From NCBI RefSeq assembly GCF_009363435.1, contig NZ_CP045354.1, forward strand, positions 1,268,501 through 1,332,500: a stretch of DNA of 64,000 bases, in the 5' to 3' direction. Numbering within the stretch: the stretch's first letter is position 1; every line of letters begins with the position of its first letter. The stretch comes from Labrenzia sp. THAF82. GTDB taxonomy: Bacteria; Pseudomonadota; Alphaproteobacteria; Rhizobiales; Stappiaceae. The notes beneath the pieces are model-generated. The model worked only from the letters and a program-made list of their open reading frames with translations. It had not been told where the DNA came from and made no database searches. Positions 1 to 9,250 of this stretch are shown piece by piece. The position numbers were made by a program, and so were the translations under genes.

Positions 1-526
1 TTCGCGCATTCTTCAGGGCTTGCCGAGAACTGGCGAAGCCGCGGTGCTCTTCATTGAAACCATGGTGCGTGAGGACATGATCCGTTTATTCGGTTTCGCT
101 CAGGAGGCGGAGCGGGAATGGTTCAGGATCCTCATGACCGTTCAGGGGGTCGGGGCAAAGGTTGCTCTTGGTATCTTGGGCATCTTGAAAGCCAGTGAAG
201 TGGCCAATGCAATAGCACTTGGCGACAAGGCGACGATCTCACGCGCCCCGGGTGTCGGCAAACGTGTTGCCGAGCGCATTCTGACAGAACTCAAGGACAA
301 GGCTCCGGCATTGGCAACGGTCGATCAAGGGACGATTGCCGTTTCGCAGGACGTGGCAGACAATGTCGCCGCCCGCCCGGTTGCCGAAGCCGTATCCGCG
401 CTTACAAATCTCGGCTACCCTCAGCCGCAGGCAAGTGCGGCCGTTGCCAAGGCAATGCAGTCCGCGGGTGAGGATGCGTCTACGGAAACGCTCATACGCC
501 TCGGTTTGAAGGAACTGTCCGCATGA
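1..526 (+). CDS. ruvA: RuvA, Holliday junction DNA helicase subunit (5' truncated by window)
   Basis: RuvA binds four-way DNA junctions as a tetramer and loads the RuvB motor for branch migration in recombinational repair. The reading frame is open from the first bases of the window, so the N-terminal OB-fold is cut off. What remains includes the end of the OB fold ([13 protein letters not shown]), the tandem helix-hairpin-helix region ([14 protein letters not shown] and [19 protein letters not shown]), and a C-terminal three-helix domain that contacts RuvB. The stop overlaps the ATG of the next small gene (ATGA), and ruvB follows, indicating one operon. Identification is secure; only the start is missing. 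Confidence 0.95.
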   Translation, partial: SRILQGLPRTGEAAVLFIETMVREDMIRLFGFAQEAEREWFRILMTVQGVGAKVALGILGILKASEVANAIALGDKATISRAPGVGKRVAERILTELKDKAPALATVDQGTIAVSQDVADNVAARPVAEAVSALTNLGYPQPQASAAVAKAMQSAGEDASTETLIRLGLKELSA

Positions 527-768
527 TAGCGTTCACTTATGCCGTCATTGCCGTAACATTCATTGTCCTTGGGATCGGCGGTATCATGTATCTCGACCAC
601 CGGTTTTCGCTGTCTGTCGGCGATCGTCCATTTGCGATCAAAGGGCGCCGCATCGAAACGGACGATCCGTTTGTGCGGAGCCAGTTCAAAAAATTCTATG
701 CGATCAGGGTGGCTTATTCCCTGTTTCTCCTGGTGATGCTGTTTGTGGTCGTCAGCCATGTCGGATGA
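523..768 (+). CDS. small two-helix membrane protein between ruvA and ruvB
   Basis: An 81-residue protein of unknown function. Two hydrophobic stretches, about residues 3-23 and 62-79, flank a charged middle segment ([17 protein letters not shown], then acidic and basic residues), suggesting two membrane passes with a short soluble loop. Its ATG overlaps the ruvA stop by four bases and its 3' end overlaps the ruvB start by 11 bases. It is therefore cotranscribed and probably translationally coupled with the Holliday-junction helicase genes. I recognise no family. The tight overlaps on both sides argue that it is real. Confidence 0.75.
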   Translation: MIAFTYAVIAVTFIVLGIGGIMYLDHRFSLSVGDRPFAIKGRRIETDDPFVRSQFKKFYAIRVAYSLFLLVMLFVVVSHVG

Positions 769-1798
769 CGAACGCATTGTGACGCCGGAAATTCGCGGCG
801 ATGAGATCGACAGCACGATGCGCCCGCAGGCATTGGACGAATTTGTCGGCCAGGCCCAGGCGCGTGCCAATCTGAAGGTTTTCATTGGTGCGGCCAAGGC
901 ACGTGGAGAAGCGCTCGATCATGTGCTGTTTGTCGGGCCGCCGGGCCTTGGCAAGACAACACTGGCCCAGATCATGGCGCGCGAGCTTGGAGTGAATTTC
1001 CGGGCAACATCCGGTCCTGTTATTGCCAAAGCAGGCGATCTTGCTGCTCTGCTTACCAATCTGGAAGAGCGGGACGTGCTCTTCATCGACGAGATCCACC
1101 GGCTCAACCCCGCAGTTGAGGAAGTGCTTTATCCGGCAATGGAGGATTACCAGCTCGATCTGATTATTGGTGAAGGACCGGCAGCGCGATCGGTCAAGAT
1201 CGATCTGGCTAAATTCACTCTTGTTGCCGCGACAACGCGGCTCGGGCTGCTGACGACACCGCTACGCGACCGGTTCGGAATTCCCGTGCGCCTGCAATTC
1301 TATACGGTCCCGGAACTCGAACATATCGTCAAACGGGGCGCATCGATCCTTCAGATAGGCATGGCTGAAGACGGTGCACACGAAATTGCCAAGCGGTCTC
1401 GCGGTACGCCGCGTATCGCAGGGCGGTTGCTTCGCCGTGTGCGGGACTTTGCCGTTTTCGAAGGGACGGAACGGGTTGACCGTGCGCTCGCCGACAAGGC
1501 ACTACGTCAGCTGGAGGTTGATCACGCGGGATTGGACAGCCTTGACCGGCGTTATCTCAATCAGATTGCGGTCAATTTCGGCGGCGGGCCCGTTGGAATC
1601 GAAACCATTGCGGCAGCTTTGTCGGAGCCCAGGGACGCCATTGAAGAGATTGTCGAACCGTATCTGATCCAGAATGGTTTTCTGCAGCGAACACCGCGCG
1701 GGCGCGTTCTGACACCGATGGCATTTGAGCATCTCGGACTGGCAGCACCGTCTCGGCCGGATGCTCCGCAAATGGGTTTGTTCCAGGACCCGGACTAG
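758..1798 (+). CDS. ruvB: RuvB, Holliday junction branch-migration ATPase
   Basis: Hexameric AAA+ motor that drives branch migration with RuvA. Visible motifs are Walker A GPPGLGKT, Walker B with LFIDEIHRL, sensor 1 in VAATTRLG, the arginine-finger region TTPLRDRFG, and a C-terminal winged-helix domain ([16 protein letters not shown]). The chosen ATG (MSDDERIV) gives 346 residues, the family norm; an upstream in-frame start would add five unrelated residues. It overlaps the preceding small membrane-protein gene. No clear terminator follows before the chemoreceptor gene. Confidence 0.97.
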   Translation: MSDDERIVTPEIRGDEIDSTMRPQALDEFVGQAQARANLKVFIGAAKARGEALDHVLFVGPPGLGKTTLAQIMARELGVNFRATSGPVIAKAGDLAALLTNLEERDVLFIDEIHRLNPAVEEVLYPAMEDYQLDLIIGEGPAARSVKIDLAKFTLVAATTRLGLLTTPLRDRFGIPVRLQFYTVPELEHIVKRGASILQIGMAEDGAHEIAKRSRGTPRIAGRLLRRVRDFAVFEGTERVDRALADKALRQLEVDHAGLDSLDRRYLNQIAVNFGGGPVGIETIAAALSEPRDAIEEIVEPYLIQNGFLQRTPRGRVLTPMAFEHLGLAAPSRPDAPQMGLFQDPD

Positions 1799-1887
1799 TT
1801 TTACGTGTGATTTTGAAAGTCAAATTATAGGTAATTTTATCGAACTGGCTCAGATTTGATTAAGCATTTATTGGCGAATCTCAACCT

Positions 1888-1916
1888 ATGATCCCCCAAA
1901 TTTGTGGGGGAATCAT
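1888..1916 (+). promoter_or_regulatory. hairpin enclosing the ribosome-binding site of the chemoreceptor gene
   Basis: ATGATCCCCC pairs with GGGGGAATCAT (one bulged A) around an 8-nt loop. The 3' arm contains the GGGGG Shine-Dalgarno run (1906-1910) and runs into the start codon at 1915. As RNA this would bury the initiation site; as DNA it is a near-palindrome that could be an operator. Function is inferred. Confidence 0.5.
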
Positions 1917-4026
1917 GCGCAAGCGGCTTTCATCAAAACTTGCTCTTATGTTTCTGGCTGGCGCCCTGACCATGTGCGTCGCCATCGTTACCGTTACGTC
2001 CATGTTGTCCAGGGATGTTGCCAACGGACAGGCGGACAATGGATTGGAAAGTGCCACCAAGGCCAAGCAAAAAGTGCTTGAAATGGCGCTGGACCAGGTC
2101 ACATACAGCGCGAAGTTCTTCGTGTCTCTTGAAGAGGCCAAGGACAGCCTGATGAAGACCCTGGTCGGTTGGAAGAACCTGAAAGAGGGGCAGAACGAGA
2201 CCCTCCGCAAGATCTTCGTGGCAGACAATCCGCATCCTGCTCACGAGCGTCATCTGCTGGTCGAGCCGGCGGAGTCCAACTACTACGTGAACAACCATAA
2301 GGTTGTGCATCCGATTTACCAGGATGTCATCGGCCAGGGACTGTTCTCCGATGCCGCGCTTGCCAATCCGGACGGCTTCATCACCTACACCTATGGTAAG
2401 GGCGAGGAATTTGCCTTCCATGTGGATGATGCTGACATCCTGGGGCATCCGGTCCAGGCTGCATTCGGCAAATTGTTTGCCGCCGCCAAAGACGAATCCC
2501 TTGCCGCGGGGCAAATCTATTCTTCTGGCTTTGTCACTGGTGAAGATGGCACAGTTTCGTTGGTCCTCGCAGCGCCTGTCTTCTATCTGGACCGTTTCTT
2601 CGGCGCGGTCGCTTTCTCCGCCAACATGCAGGCACTGGCTTCGCTGTTGAACGAGCCGACAGGACTTGCAGACAGCGAACGCTTCTTCCTGGTGGACGTT
2701 GCCGGAAAGGCCATCCAGCTGGACAACTCCGGCAAGGCAGAAGCCGTTCACGTGTTGAGCGAGATTTCCGCAGGTGATCGTCTGATCAAACTGGACGGCA
2801 ATGACTATCGTTTTGCTGAAGCGACAAACACCTATCAGGGAACAGCCTATGGTGTGGTGGATGCCGTTCAGCAGACCGAACTGTCGGCTGCTGCTGACAG
2901 GATCACTTTCGGCGCGGTTATTTCAGGATTTGCCTGCCTCGTGCCGATCGTTCTTTTGATCTGGTGGGTCACGCGCCGTATGTTCTCTCCAATGGAGCGA
3001 CTATCGGTTGCAGCCCGCAAGATTGCGGATGGTGATCTGGAAGTGGCTGTTGAAGCAACCGAGCGTCATGATGAAATCGGTCGCATGGCGCGCTGCATTG
3101 AAGTGTTCAAGGACAACTCCGTTGAGCGTGAACGCATGGCGGCGGAACGCAAGGTTGGCCATATCGCCCGCGAAAAGCGCGAGAAGCTGATCGATTCTCT
3201 GATCGGCGACTTCCGGGCGGAATCCCAGGCCGTATTGGAACTGGTCGAAACCAATATTGCTCGGGTCGAGGATGTTTCCTCGCAGCTCAGTCAGCGCTCT
3301 GCGTCTGCCTCAGAGCAGGGCGAGGCCGCCGTGACGACGTCTGAGAACGCATCGTCCAATGTGCAGGCCGTTGCTTCGGCAACTGAAGAGCTGAATGCTT
3401 CGATCTCGGAGATTTCCCGTCAGGTGGAAACAACGGCATCCATCGTTGGTCAGACAACGACGGCTGCGCAAAGCTCCAATTCGAAGATTTCAGGTCTTGC
3501 GGAAGCGGCCAACAAGATCGGTGACGTTGTGTCGCTGATTTCGGAGATTGCAGAACAGACCAATCTGCTGGCCCTTAATGCGACAATCGAGGCCGCACGT
3601 GCTGGAGATGCCGGCAAAGGCTTTGCGGTTGTTGCCTCTGAGGTGAAGTCCCTTGCCGGTCAAACGGCAAAGGCAACCGAGGAGATTTCGGCACAGATCG
3701 CTGCGATCCAGGCGTCAACCACCGAAGCGGTGGAAGAAATCGCCCGGGTCTCGGAATCGGTTGAGGAAGTGAATTCCTATACGACGACCATTTCCGATGC
3801 TGTTCAGCAGCAGGGCTCTGCGACGAGTGAAATATCTCGAAACGTGGCCGAAGCTGCCGATGGCACGCGCAGTGTCGCATCAACAGTTGCATCGCTTAAC
3901 GAAGGGGTTTCAGAAAACTCCTTGGCGGTCGATGACATGTTGACGGCAACCATTGAAATGAAACAGCAAGCCGAGCATCTTCGCGCCTCGGTGGAGAAAT
4001 TCCTCTCCGAGGTTGCGGCGGCCTGA
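1915..4026 (+). CDS. methyl-accepting chemotaxis protein (transmembrane chemoreceptor)
   Basis: A chemoreceptor of 703 residues that would signal to CheA/CheW at the inner membrane. In order: a short cytoplasmic tail and first membrane helix (about residues 8-30), a periplasmic sensor of roughly 290 residues (Cache-like by size and pattern, family not certain), a second membrane helix ([18 protein letters not shown]), a HAMP domain ([21 protein letters not shown]), and a long coiled-coil signalling domain. The conserved hairpin tip reads [21 protein letters not shown]. No C-terminal CheR-tethering pentapeptide is seen. The start at MRKRLSSK follows a GGGGG ribosome site; a start 27 nt upstream is possible. 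It lies between ruvB and ybgC, genes that are usually close neighbours, so it may be an insertion into the block. Confidence 0.92.
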   Translation: MRKRLSSKLALMFLAGALTMCVAIVTVTSMLSRDVANGQADNGLESATKAKQKVLEMALDQVTYSAKFFVSLEEAKDSLMKTLVGWKNLKEGQNETLRKIFVADNPHPAHERHLLVEPAESNYYVNNHKVVHPIYQDVIGQGLFSDAALANPDGFITYTYGKGEEFAFHVDDADILGHPVQAAFGKLFAAAKDESLAAGQIYSSGFVTGEDGTVSLVLAAPVFYLDRFFGAVAFSANMQALASLLNEPTGLADSERFFLVDVAGKAIQLDNSGKAEAVHVLSEISAGDRLIKLDGNDYRFAEATNTYQGTAYGVVDAVQQTELSAAADRITFGAVISGFACLVPIVLLIWWVTRRMFSPMERLSVAARKIADGDLEVAVEATERHDEIGRMARCIEVFKDNSVERERMAAERKVGHIAREKREKLIDSLIGDFRAESQAVLELVETNIARVEDVSSQLSQRSASASEQGEAAVTTSENASSNVQAVASATEELNASISEISRQVETTASIVGQTTTAAQSSNSKISGLAEAANKIGDVVSLISEIAEQTNLLALNATIEAARAGDAGKGFAVVASEVKSLAGQTAKATEEISAQIAAIQASTTEAVEEIARVSESVEEVNSYTTTISDAVQQQGSATSEISRNVAEAADGTRSVASTVASLNEGVSENSLAVDDMLTATIEMKQQAEHLRASVEKFLSEVAAA

Positions 4027-4058
4027 CGTCGAACCTAGGTAAGTGCTCAAGGCAATTG

Positions 4059-4094
4059 AGGCCTCCCGGTCACGTGATCGGGAGGCCTTTTTTA
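4059..4094 (+). terminator. intrinsic terminator after the chemoreceptor gene
   Basis: Perfect stem AGGCCTCCCG/CGGGAGGCCT with a 9-10-nt loop followed by a T run. It isolates the chemoreceptor gene from the ybgC-tol block. Confidence 0.9.
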
Positions 4095-4117
4095 AAGTGT
4101 CATAAAGAGGTGCAGAT

Positions 4118-4585
4118 GTGACGGATTGGCCCGACCTTGCTGGCCGCCTGGAAGAAGGCGGACATGTGCTCCCGGTGCGCGTCTATTATGAAGACACTGA
4201 TTTTACCGGAATTGTCTATCACGGTGCTTATGTTCGCTTCTTCGAGCGTGCACGATCAGACTTTCTTCGTCTCGTGGGAATTCATCATGCCGAACTTGCG
4301 AAAGGCGTGCATGGCGTCTCTCTCGCTTTCGCAGTACGCACGATGACACTCGACTTCCAAAGGCCCGCCAGGATCGACGACGTGCTCGAAGTGCACACCA
4401 GTATTGCAGAATACAGGGGCGCTCGGCTGAAACTGGACCAATTGATCCACAGAGGTGACGAATTGTTGATCTCGGCGGCCGTGACGGTTGCAATTATCAC
4501 GAGCGAAGGCAAGCCAACCCGCTTACCTGTTGCTTTGGCAGAAAAACTTCAACGTCATCTCCCGGATGAAACCTACACCGGGTGA
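4118..4585 (+). CDS. ybgC: YbgC, Tol-Pal-associated acyl-CoA thioesterase
   Basis: A hotdog-fold thioesterase of 155 residues. The signature YYEDTDFTGIVYHGAYVRFF contains the catalytic Asp of the 4-hydroxybenzoyl-CoA thioesterase/YbgC family. Family members hydrolyse short-chain or malonyl acyl-CoAs and are associated with the Tol-Pal machine and phospholipid enzymes at the inner membrane. The start is GTG, supported by AAAGAGG seven bases upstream; the ATG two bases earlier is followed at once by a stop. It precedes tolQ by 265 bases, the usual position. Confidence 0.93.
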   Translation: MTDWPDLAGRLEEGGHVLPVRVYYEDTDFTGIVYHGAYVRFFERARSDFLRLVGIHHAELAKGVHGVSLAFAVRTMTLDFQRPARIDDVLEVHTSIAEYRGARLKLDQLIHRGDELLISAAVTVAIITSEGKPTRLPVALAEKLQRHLPDETYTG

Positions 4586-4850
4586 TTCACTTAAGTGTGG
4601 TCTTGCGGGAACAGAAACCCTTACAAAGCAAAATACTTACAAAACAAATCGCTTCGTTAATCTTGCATTTACCTTAATTGATTCCTTTAGAAAGGGGCTT
4701 ATTGGTTGGAAAAGTCCCAGTTTTGACAAATTCAAACGTCAGAGAGGCGGCTGGTTATATGAGCTGGTCGTCTGATTCCGGTTCTCTGCTGTGGCTGCCG
4801 GTTCTTTGAAAGCGCAACAGCGTCAGACGGCCTAGAGGTCTAAGGAATAA

Positions 4851-5558
4851 ATGGAAACACTCGTCCAATCCACTTTGGCAGCACCAGAACACGAGCTGTC
4901 TTTTTTTGCGTTGTTCTGGCAGGCGCATATCGTCGTCAAGATTGTCATGATCGGGTTGCTCGCTGCGTCGGTTTGGTGCTGGGCGATCATAGTCGACAAG
5001 GTTCTGCTGATTGGCCGCACACGCCGGCAGATGACGCGGTTTGAAACCGTTTTCTGGTCCGGTCAATCGCTCGAAGAGCTTTACAACACGCTCCACAACC
5101 GCGTGAACCATTCCATGGCCGCATTGTTCGTTGCTGCCATGAGGGAATGGAAGCGCAGTCACGAGGGCCAGCGACCGGCCATCGGAAGTCTGCAGCAACG
5201 CATCGACAGGGTCATGGACGTCACCATTCAGCGTGAAGCGGAGCGGCTGGAGAACCGGCTATTGATCCTGGCAACGGTTGGGTCGTCTGCTCCCTTTATC
5301 GGACTGTTCGGCACCGTCTGGGGTATCATGACCGCCTTTCAGGCGATCGCCGCATCCGAAAGCACCAATCTTGCTGTTGTGGCGCCGGGTATTGCCGAAG
5401 CCCTCTTTGCAACTGCGCTTGGGCTTCTCGCCGCTATCCCGGCCGTGATTGCCTTCAATAAATTCAATTCCGACGTCGGCAAGGCAGTTGCCCGGATGGA
5501 AGGCTTTGCGGACGAGTTCTCCGCGATCCTTTCTCGTCAGATCGACGAGAGGGGTTAA
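4851..5558 (+). CDS. tolQ: TolQ, proton-channel subunit of the Tol-Pal system
   Basis: Inner-membrane protein of the MotA/TolQ/ExbB family, 235 residues. It has three membrane segments: about residues 20-47 (WQAHIVVKIVMIGLLAASVW and following) and the paired helices after LENRLLILATVGSSAPFIGLFGT and VVAPGIAEALFATALGLLAAIPAV, which carry the conserved channel motif. With TolR it converts proton flow into movement of TolA, needed for outer-membrane constriction at division. The ATG follows TAAGGA. tolR begins four bases after the stop. The 265-base upstream gap presumably holds the tol promoter, but I see no clear hexamers. Confidence 0.96.
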   Translation: METLVQSTLAAPEHELSFFALFWQAHIVVKIVMIGLLAASVWCWAIIVDKVLLIGRTRRQMTRFETVFWSGQSLEELYNTLHNRVNHSMAALFVAAMREWKRSHEGQRPAIGSLQQRIDRVMDVTIQREAERLENRLLILATVGSSAPFIGLFGTVWGIMTAFQAIAASESTNLAVVAPGIAEALFATALGLLAAIPAVIAFNKFNSDVGKAVARMEGFADEFSAILSRQIDERG

Positions 5559-5561
5559 GGC

Positions 5562-6014
5562 ATGGCCATGCAGGTCGGATCCGCAGAAGAAGGTGGAGGG
5601 CGCAGAGGCCGTCGTCGCCGTCGGCACGCGCCCATGAGTGAAATCAACGTGACGCCCTTTGTCGACGTCATGCTGGTTCTCCTGATCATCTTCATGGTCG
5701 CCGCTCCGCTCCTGACGGTGGGCGTGCCAATCGACCTGCCGGAAACCCGCGCCAAGGCGCTGGAAGGGGACACGGAACCGATAACGATTTCGGTCAATTC
5801 TGCGGGTGAGATCTTTATTCAGGACACACCGATTGCCATTGACGAAATCGTGCCCAAGCTCGAAGCGATCGCGGAAAACGGATACGAGGAGCGCATTTAC
5901 GTGCGCGGAGATCAGGACGCCGATTACGGCACCATGATGCAACTCATGGGCCGGATCAATGCGGCCGGGTTCAAACGGCTCGGCCTTGTCACTCTGGAAG
6001 AACGGGACTCGTAA
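5562..6014 (+). CDS. tolR: TolR, Tol-Pal stator/energiser subunit
   Basis: ExbD/TolR family, 150 residues. A basic cytoplasmic N-terminus (GRRGRRRRRHAPMSEINVTP) leads to a single membrane helix whose PFVDVMLVLLIIFMV stretch contains the conserved channel Asp. The rest is a periplasmic peptidoglycan-binding domain. It sits between tolQ and tolA with only a few bases between genes, so it is cotranscribed and works with TolQ as the proton-driven motor. Confidence 0.96.
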   Translation: MAMQVGSAEEGGGRRGRRRRRHAPMSEINVTPFVDVMLVLLIIFMVAAPLLTVGVPIDLPETRAKALEGDTEPITISVNSAGEIFIQDTPIAIDEIVPKLEAIAENGYEERIYVRGDQDADYGTMMQLMGRINAAGFKRLGLVTLEERDS

Positions 6015-6020
6015 CGCGTC

Positions 6021-6980
6021 ATGCGCGCAGGTCTCATCGCGTCACTAGCCGGTCACTCGGCCATTCTATTCTGGGGCTTGCTGGCCTTTCCGGACGCGGA
6101 GAGTTTTTCTGTACCACAAGTCGAGTCCCTGCCGGTTGACCTGATACCTGTTGAAGAGTTTACCCGACTGCGCGTTGGCGAAAGAACGGCTGAAGTCCGC
6201 GACGTGGCTGCAACTCAGCCGTCTGAAACCGAAGTGGAAGAGCCGCCGCAACCGACCGACAGGCCAGGTGAGAGCCAGGTTGAGCAGCCGACGCCACCGA
6301 CGCCGTCGCCCGCCCCGACACCTGCTCCGGAACCCCAACCCGTTACTGAGCCTGAACCTGCACCGGAACCGGAGCCTGTCGCTGCGCCCGAACCTGCGCC
6401 TGCACCTCCGCCAGAACCTGCCGCCGATCCGGAACCGGCACCTGAACCGGCCCCTCAGCAGGAAGCAGCCCCTGCGCCGCAACCGATCGTCACCAGCGTA
6501 GCCCCTCGTACAAAGCCAGCGCCGCCGCGCAGGACCCAGGAGCCGCCGAGAGAAGATCTCAACACCGAAGAAATTGCGGCGCTTTTGAACAAGGTTGAGC
6601 CCGAGAGACAGCAAGGCAACGCTTCGCAAGAACCTGCATCGCTGGGGTCGCGCAATGGTGCTCAGAACGTGCGCATGTCCCAGTCCGAACTGGATGCCCT
6701 GCGCGGTCAGGTGGCCGCTTGCTGGAACCCGCCTGTTGGTGCTGTTGGCGCTGAAGAGCTAAAGGTCAGAGTACAATTCAACCTGTCGCAGGACGGTCAG
6801 GTTTCTGGGAACCCAAGGGTGCTGAATTCGAATGGAAACCCGGCTTTCGGTGCTGCGGCAAGCAGTGCTGTTCGCGCAGTCATGCGCTGTCAGCCTTATT
6901 CTCTTCCAATTGCCAAGTATGACGCTTGGCAGGAAGTGATTATCAATTTTGACCCGAGAGAGATGATTATCGGGGGATAG
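6021..6980 (+). CDS. tolA: TolA, periplasm-spanning Tol-Pal coupler
   Basis: A 319-residue protein with an N-terminal membrane anchor (LIASLAGHSAILFWGLLAF), a long Pro/Glu/Ala-rich arm (about residues 75-165, many PEP/PAP units), and a C-terminal TolA/TonB-like domain beginning near MSQSELDALRGQVAACWNPP and including VRVQFNLSQDGQV. It links TolQR in the inner membrane to Pal and TolB near the outer membrane. The arm is extended and proline-rich rather than the long Ala/Lys helix of enterobacterial TolA. Identity rests on the C-terminal domain and position. Confidence 0.92.
   Translation: MRAGLIASLAGHSAILFWGLLAFPDAESFSVPQVESLPVDLIPVEEFTRLRVGERTAEVRDVAATQPSETEVEEPPQPTDRPGESQVEQPTPPTPSPAPTPAPEPQPVTEPEPAPEPEPVAAPEPAPAPPPEPAADPEPAPEPAPQQEAAPAPQPIVTSVAPRTKPAPPRRTQEPPREDLNTEEIAALLNKVEPERQQGNASQEPASLGSRNGAQNVRMSQSELDALRGQVAACWNPPVGAVGAEELKVRVQFNLSQDGQVSGNPRVLNSNGNPAFGAAASSAVRAVMRCQPYSLPIAKYDAWQEVIINFDPREMIIGG
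6240..6480 (+). repeat. Pro/Glu codon-repeat tract in tolA
   Basis: Imperfect repeats of codons for Pro, Glu and Ala (cctgaacctg/ccggaaccgg types) encode the periplasmic arm of TolA. Such tracts can change length by slippage or recombination. Confidence 0.7.
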
Positions 6981-7022
6981 TCCGGAAACCCGGACACTGT
7001 TGGTGAGGGAGCGGTATTGCTC

Positions 7023-8372
7023 ATGCGTGGAATTTTGAAACGTCTTTCTGATCTCGTTGGCCGTAAGGCCCCGGGGCTCGCATTTGTCGCCACAGTCCTG
7101 ATGATATTGGCCCCTCAACCCGCGTCCGCATTGGTCGAGATTGATATCACGCAGGGTAATATCGAGCCGCTTCCGATTGCCTTGCCCTCATTTTCGGCAG
7201 ATGGCGGAGACAGCAAACTGGCCGCGGACATGACCAGCGTCATCGCAGCGGATCTCAAACGATCAGGGCTCTTCAATCCTCTCGACCCGGCAAGTTTCAT
7301 CCAAAAGAACATGAGCGTGAACTCCACGCCACGCTTTGGCGACTGGCGCCAGATCAGTGCCCAGGCCCTGGTGACCGGCACGGTGATTAAACAGCCGGAC
7401 GGGCGGCTTCGCGCTGAATTCCGTCTGTGGGATGTGTTTGCTGCGGAGCAGATGCTCGGACAGCAGTTTTACACGACCCCTGAAAACTGGCGGCGACTGG
7501 CGCATATTATTGCCGATGCGATTTATGAGCGCCTGACGGGTGAAAAAGGCTATTTCGACACGCGGATTGTGTATGTCGATGAAACCGGTCCAAAAGACAA
7601 ACGGATCAAGCGCCTTGCCATAATGGATCAGGATGGCGCCAATGTGCGGTACCTGACCCGGGGCGACGATCTGGTTCTGACCCCGCGTTTCTCGCCGACG
7701 AGCCAGGAAATCACCTACATGTCATATGGCGGTGCTGACCCGAGTGTCTACTTGCTCAATATCGAAACAGGTCAGAGAGAGATTGTCGGCAATTTTCCGG
7801 GGATGACATTTGCCCCTCGGTTTTCTCCTGATGGTCAAAACGTCATCATGAGTCTGCAGCAAGGCGGCAATGCAAACATCTTCCAGATGGATCTGCGGTC
7901 CCGCCGAACGACACGCCTGACCAATACGGCGGCCATCGACACCAGCCCGTCTTATTCGCCCGACGGACGCCGCATCGTGTTTGAGTCTGACCGCGGCGGC
8001 ACGCAGCAACTTTATGTCATGGGTGCGAACGGTGGAAATGCGCAGCGCATCTCCTTCGGCCCTGGCCGTTATTCAACGCCCGTGTGGTCACCTCGCGGTG
8101 ATTTGATCGCCTTCACCAAGCAACATCAGGGGCGGTTCATGATCGGTGTTATGCGCCCGGATGGAAAAGGCGAGCGTATCCTCACCGAGGGTTATCACAA
8201 CGAAGGTCCGGCATGGTCACCAAATGGCCGTGTTCTGGTGTTTTTCCGCGATACGCCGGGTGCAAATGGCGGACCTCAAGTCTGGACCGTTGATCTGACG
8301 GGTTACAATGAGCTGAGGCTGGATACGCCTGCCTTCGCTTCGGACCCGTCATGGTCGCCGCTCATAGACTAA
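7023..8372 (+). CDS. tolB: TolB, periplasmic beta-propeller of Tol-Pal
   Basis: A 449-residue protein with a signal peptide (hydrophobic core [12 protein letters not shown], probable cleavage after PASA), an N-terminal TolB domain including [16 protein letters not shown], then a six-bladed propeller. The WD40-like PD40 repeats recur as [36 protein letters not shown] and [11 protein letters not shown]. TolB binds Pal and TolA. Start choice is uncertain: ATG at 7023 is given, but TTG at 7017 is better spaced from GAGGGA (7004-7009). Confidence 0.95.
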   Translation: MRGILKRLSDLVGRKAPGLAFVATVLMILAPQPASALVEIDITQGNIEPLPIALPSFSADGGDSKLAADMTSVIAADLKRSGLFNPLDPASFIQKNMSVNSTPRFGDWRQISAQALVTGTVIKQPDGRLRAEFRLWDVFAAEQMLGQQFYTTPENWRRLAHIIADAIYERLTGEKGYFDTRIVYVDETGPKDKRIKRLAIMDQDGANVRYLTRGDDLVLTPRFSPTSQEITYMSYGGADPSVYLLNIETGQREIVGNFPGMTFAPRFSPDGQNVIMSLQQGGNANIFQMDLRSRRTTRLTNTAAIDTSPSYSPDGRRIVFESDRGGTQQLYVMGANGGNAQRISFGPGRYSTPVWSPRGDLIAFTKQHQGRFMIGVMRPDGKGERILTEGYHNEGPAWSPNGRVLVFFRDTPGANGGPQVWTVDLTGYNELRLDTPAFASDPSWSPLID

Positions 8373-8512
8373 ACAACAGCAAAGTCTCTTCATCGTTCGT
8401 GTTAAGCTCCGATTAACCATGTTTGCAAAGAGGCTTTTAACCAGCTTTGACTAGAAAGCGTTTACCAAGAACCGGGGGTCCCGGGAGTCGGGCTGGGGAT
8501 TAGGAGACAGGA

Positions 8513-8998
8513 ATGTTCAAACGAGAATACGCCGGTCAGAGCGCGCGCTGGATCGTGGTCTGTTTCGCCGTTCTATTCGCGGCCGCATGTGCCCAGACCA
8601 AGCCGGACGGGCTTTCAAGCAACGTGAAACCGGGAACCGGCCAGGACTTTGTCGTGAATGTCGGCGACCGCGTGTTTTTTGAAGAAGACCAGTCGGTGTT
8701 GAATTCGCAAGGTCAGGCCACGCTTGCCAATCAGGCCAAGTGGCTCAATCGCTATTCCCAATACACCATCACGGTGGAAGGGCACGCAGATGAGCGTGGC
8801 ACGCGTCAGTACAACATCGCTCTCGGTGCCAGACGCGCGCAGGCTGCGCGTGACTACCTTGTCGGTCAGGGCGTGAGCGCATCACGGATCAAAACCATTT
8901 CCTATGGCAAGGAGCGCCCTGTCGCGGTCTGTAACGACAACAGCTGCTGGTCGCAGAACCGCCGTGCGGTGACAGTGTTGAACAACGCGACAAACTGA
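8513..8998 (+). CDS. pal: Pal, peptidoglycan-associated lipoprotein
   Basis: An outer-membrane lipoprotein of 161 residues. The signal peptide ends in a lipobox (LFAAAC) with Cys near residue 26, followed by a short linker and an OmpA-like peptidoglycan-binding domain. Key motifs are VEGHADERGTRQYN and the C-terminal SYGKERPVAVCNDN...SQNRRAV. It anchors the outer membrane to the wall at the division site and exchanges partners with TolB. The ATG follows AGGAGACAGG. It is separated from tolB by 140 bases, so it may have an extra promoter. Confidence 0.96.
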   Translation: MFKREYAGQSARWIVVCFAVLFAAACAQTKPDGLSSNVKPGTGQDFVVNVGDRVFFEEDQSVLNSQGQATLANQAKWLNRYSQYTITVEGHADERGTRQYNIALGARRAQAARDYLVGQGVSASRIKTISYGKERPVAVCNDNSCWSQNRRAVTVLNNATN

Positions 8999-9022
8999 GC
9001 GAGCTGTAAATTGCAAGAAAAG

Positions 9023-9047
9023 GCCGGGCCAAGTGTCCGGCTTTTTT
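9023..9047 (+). terminator. terminator after pal
   Basis: GCCGG...CCGGC stem with short loop followed by six T residues. It suggests that at least part of the pal transcript stops before cpoB. Confidence 0.8.
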
Positions 9048-9250
9048 CGTATTTGACGAACTGAAACAGAATTCTCCCGGTCGATACCATGAACCGTCAA
9101 ACTTTAGCCGAAGTCCGGGCGCTCTGTGCACTTGAGTAAAGAGCGGGGCATGTTAAGACAACATGCGCGCGGAACTGCACTGCGAACAAAATCAGTCAGG
9201 TAATAAAGGCTTGGCTGGGAACGCATGCAGGTCCCAACCCGGAGGAGCGA

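Noticed and set aside
6240..6480. Short-period repeats in tolA as a possible CRISPR or tandem-repeat locus
   Set aside because: They are in-frame Pro/Glu/Ala codons of the periplasmic arm, with no regular spacer structure.
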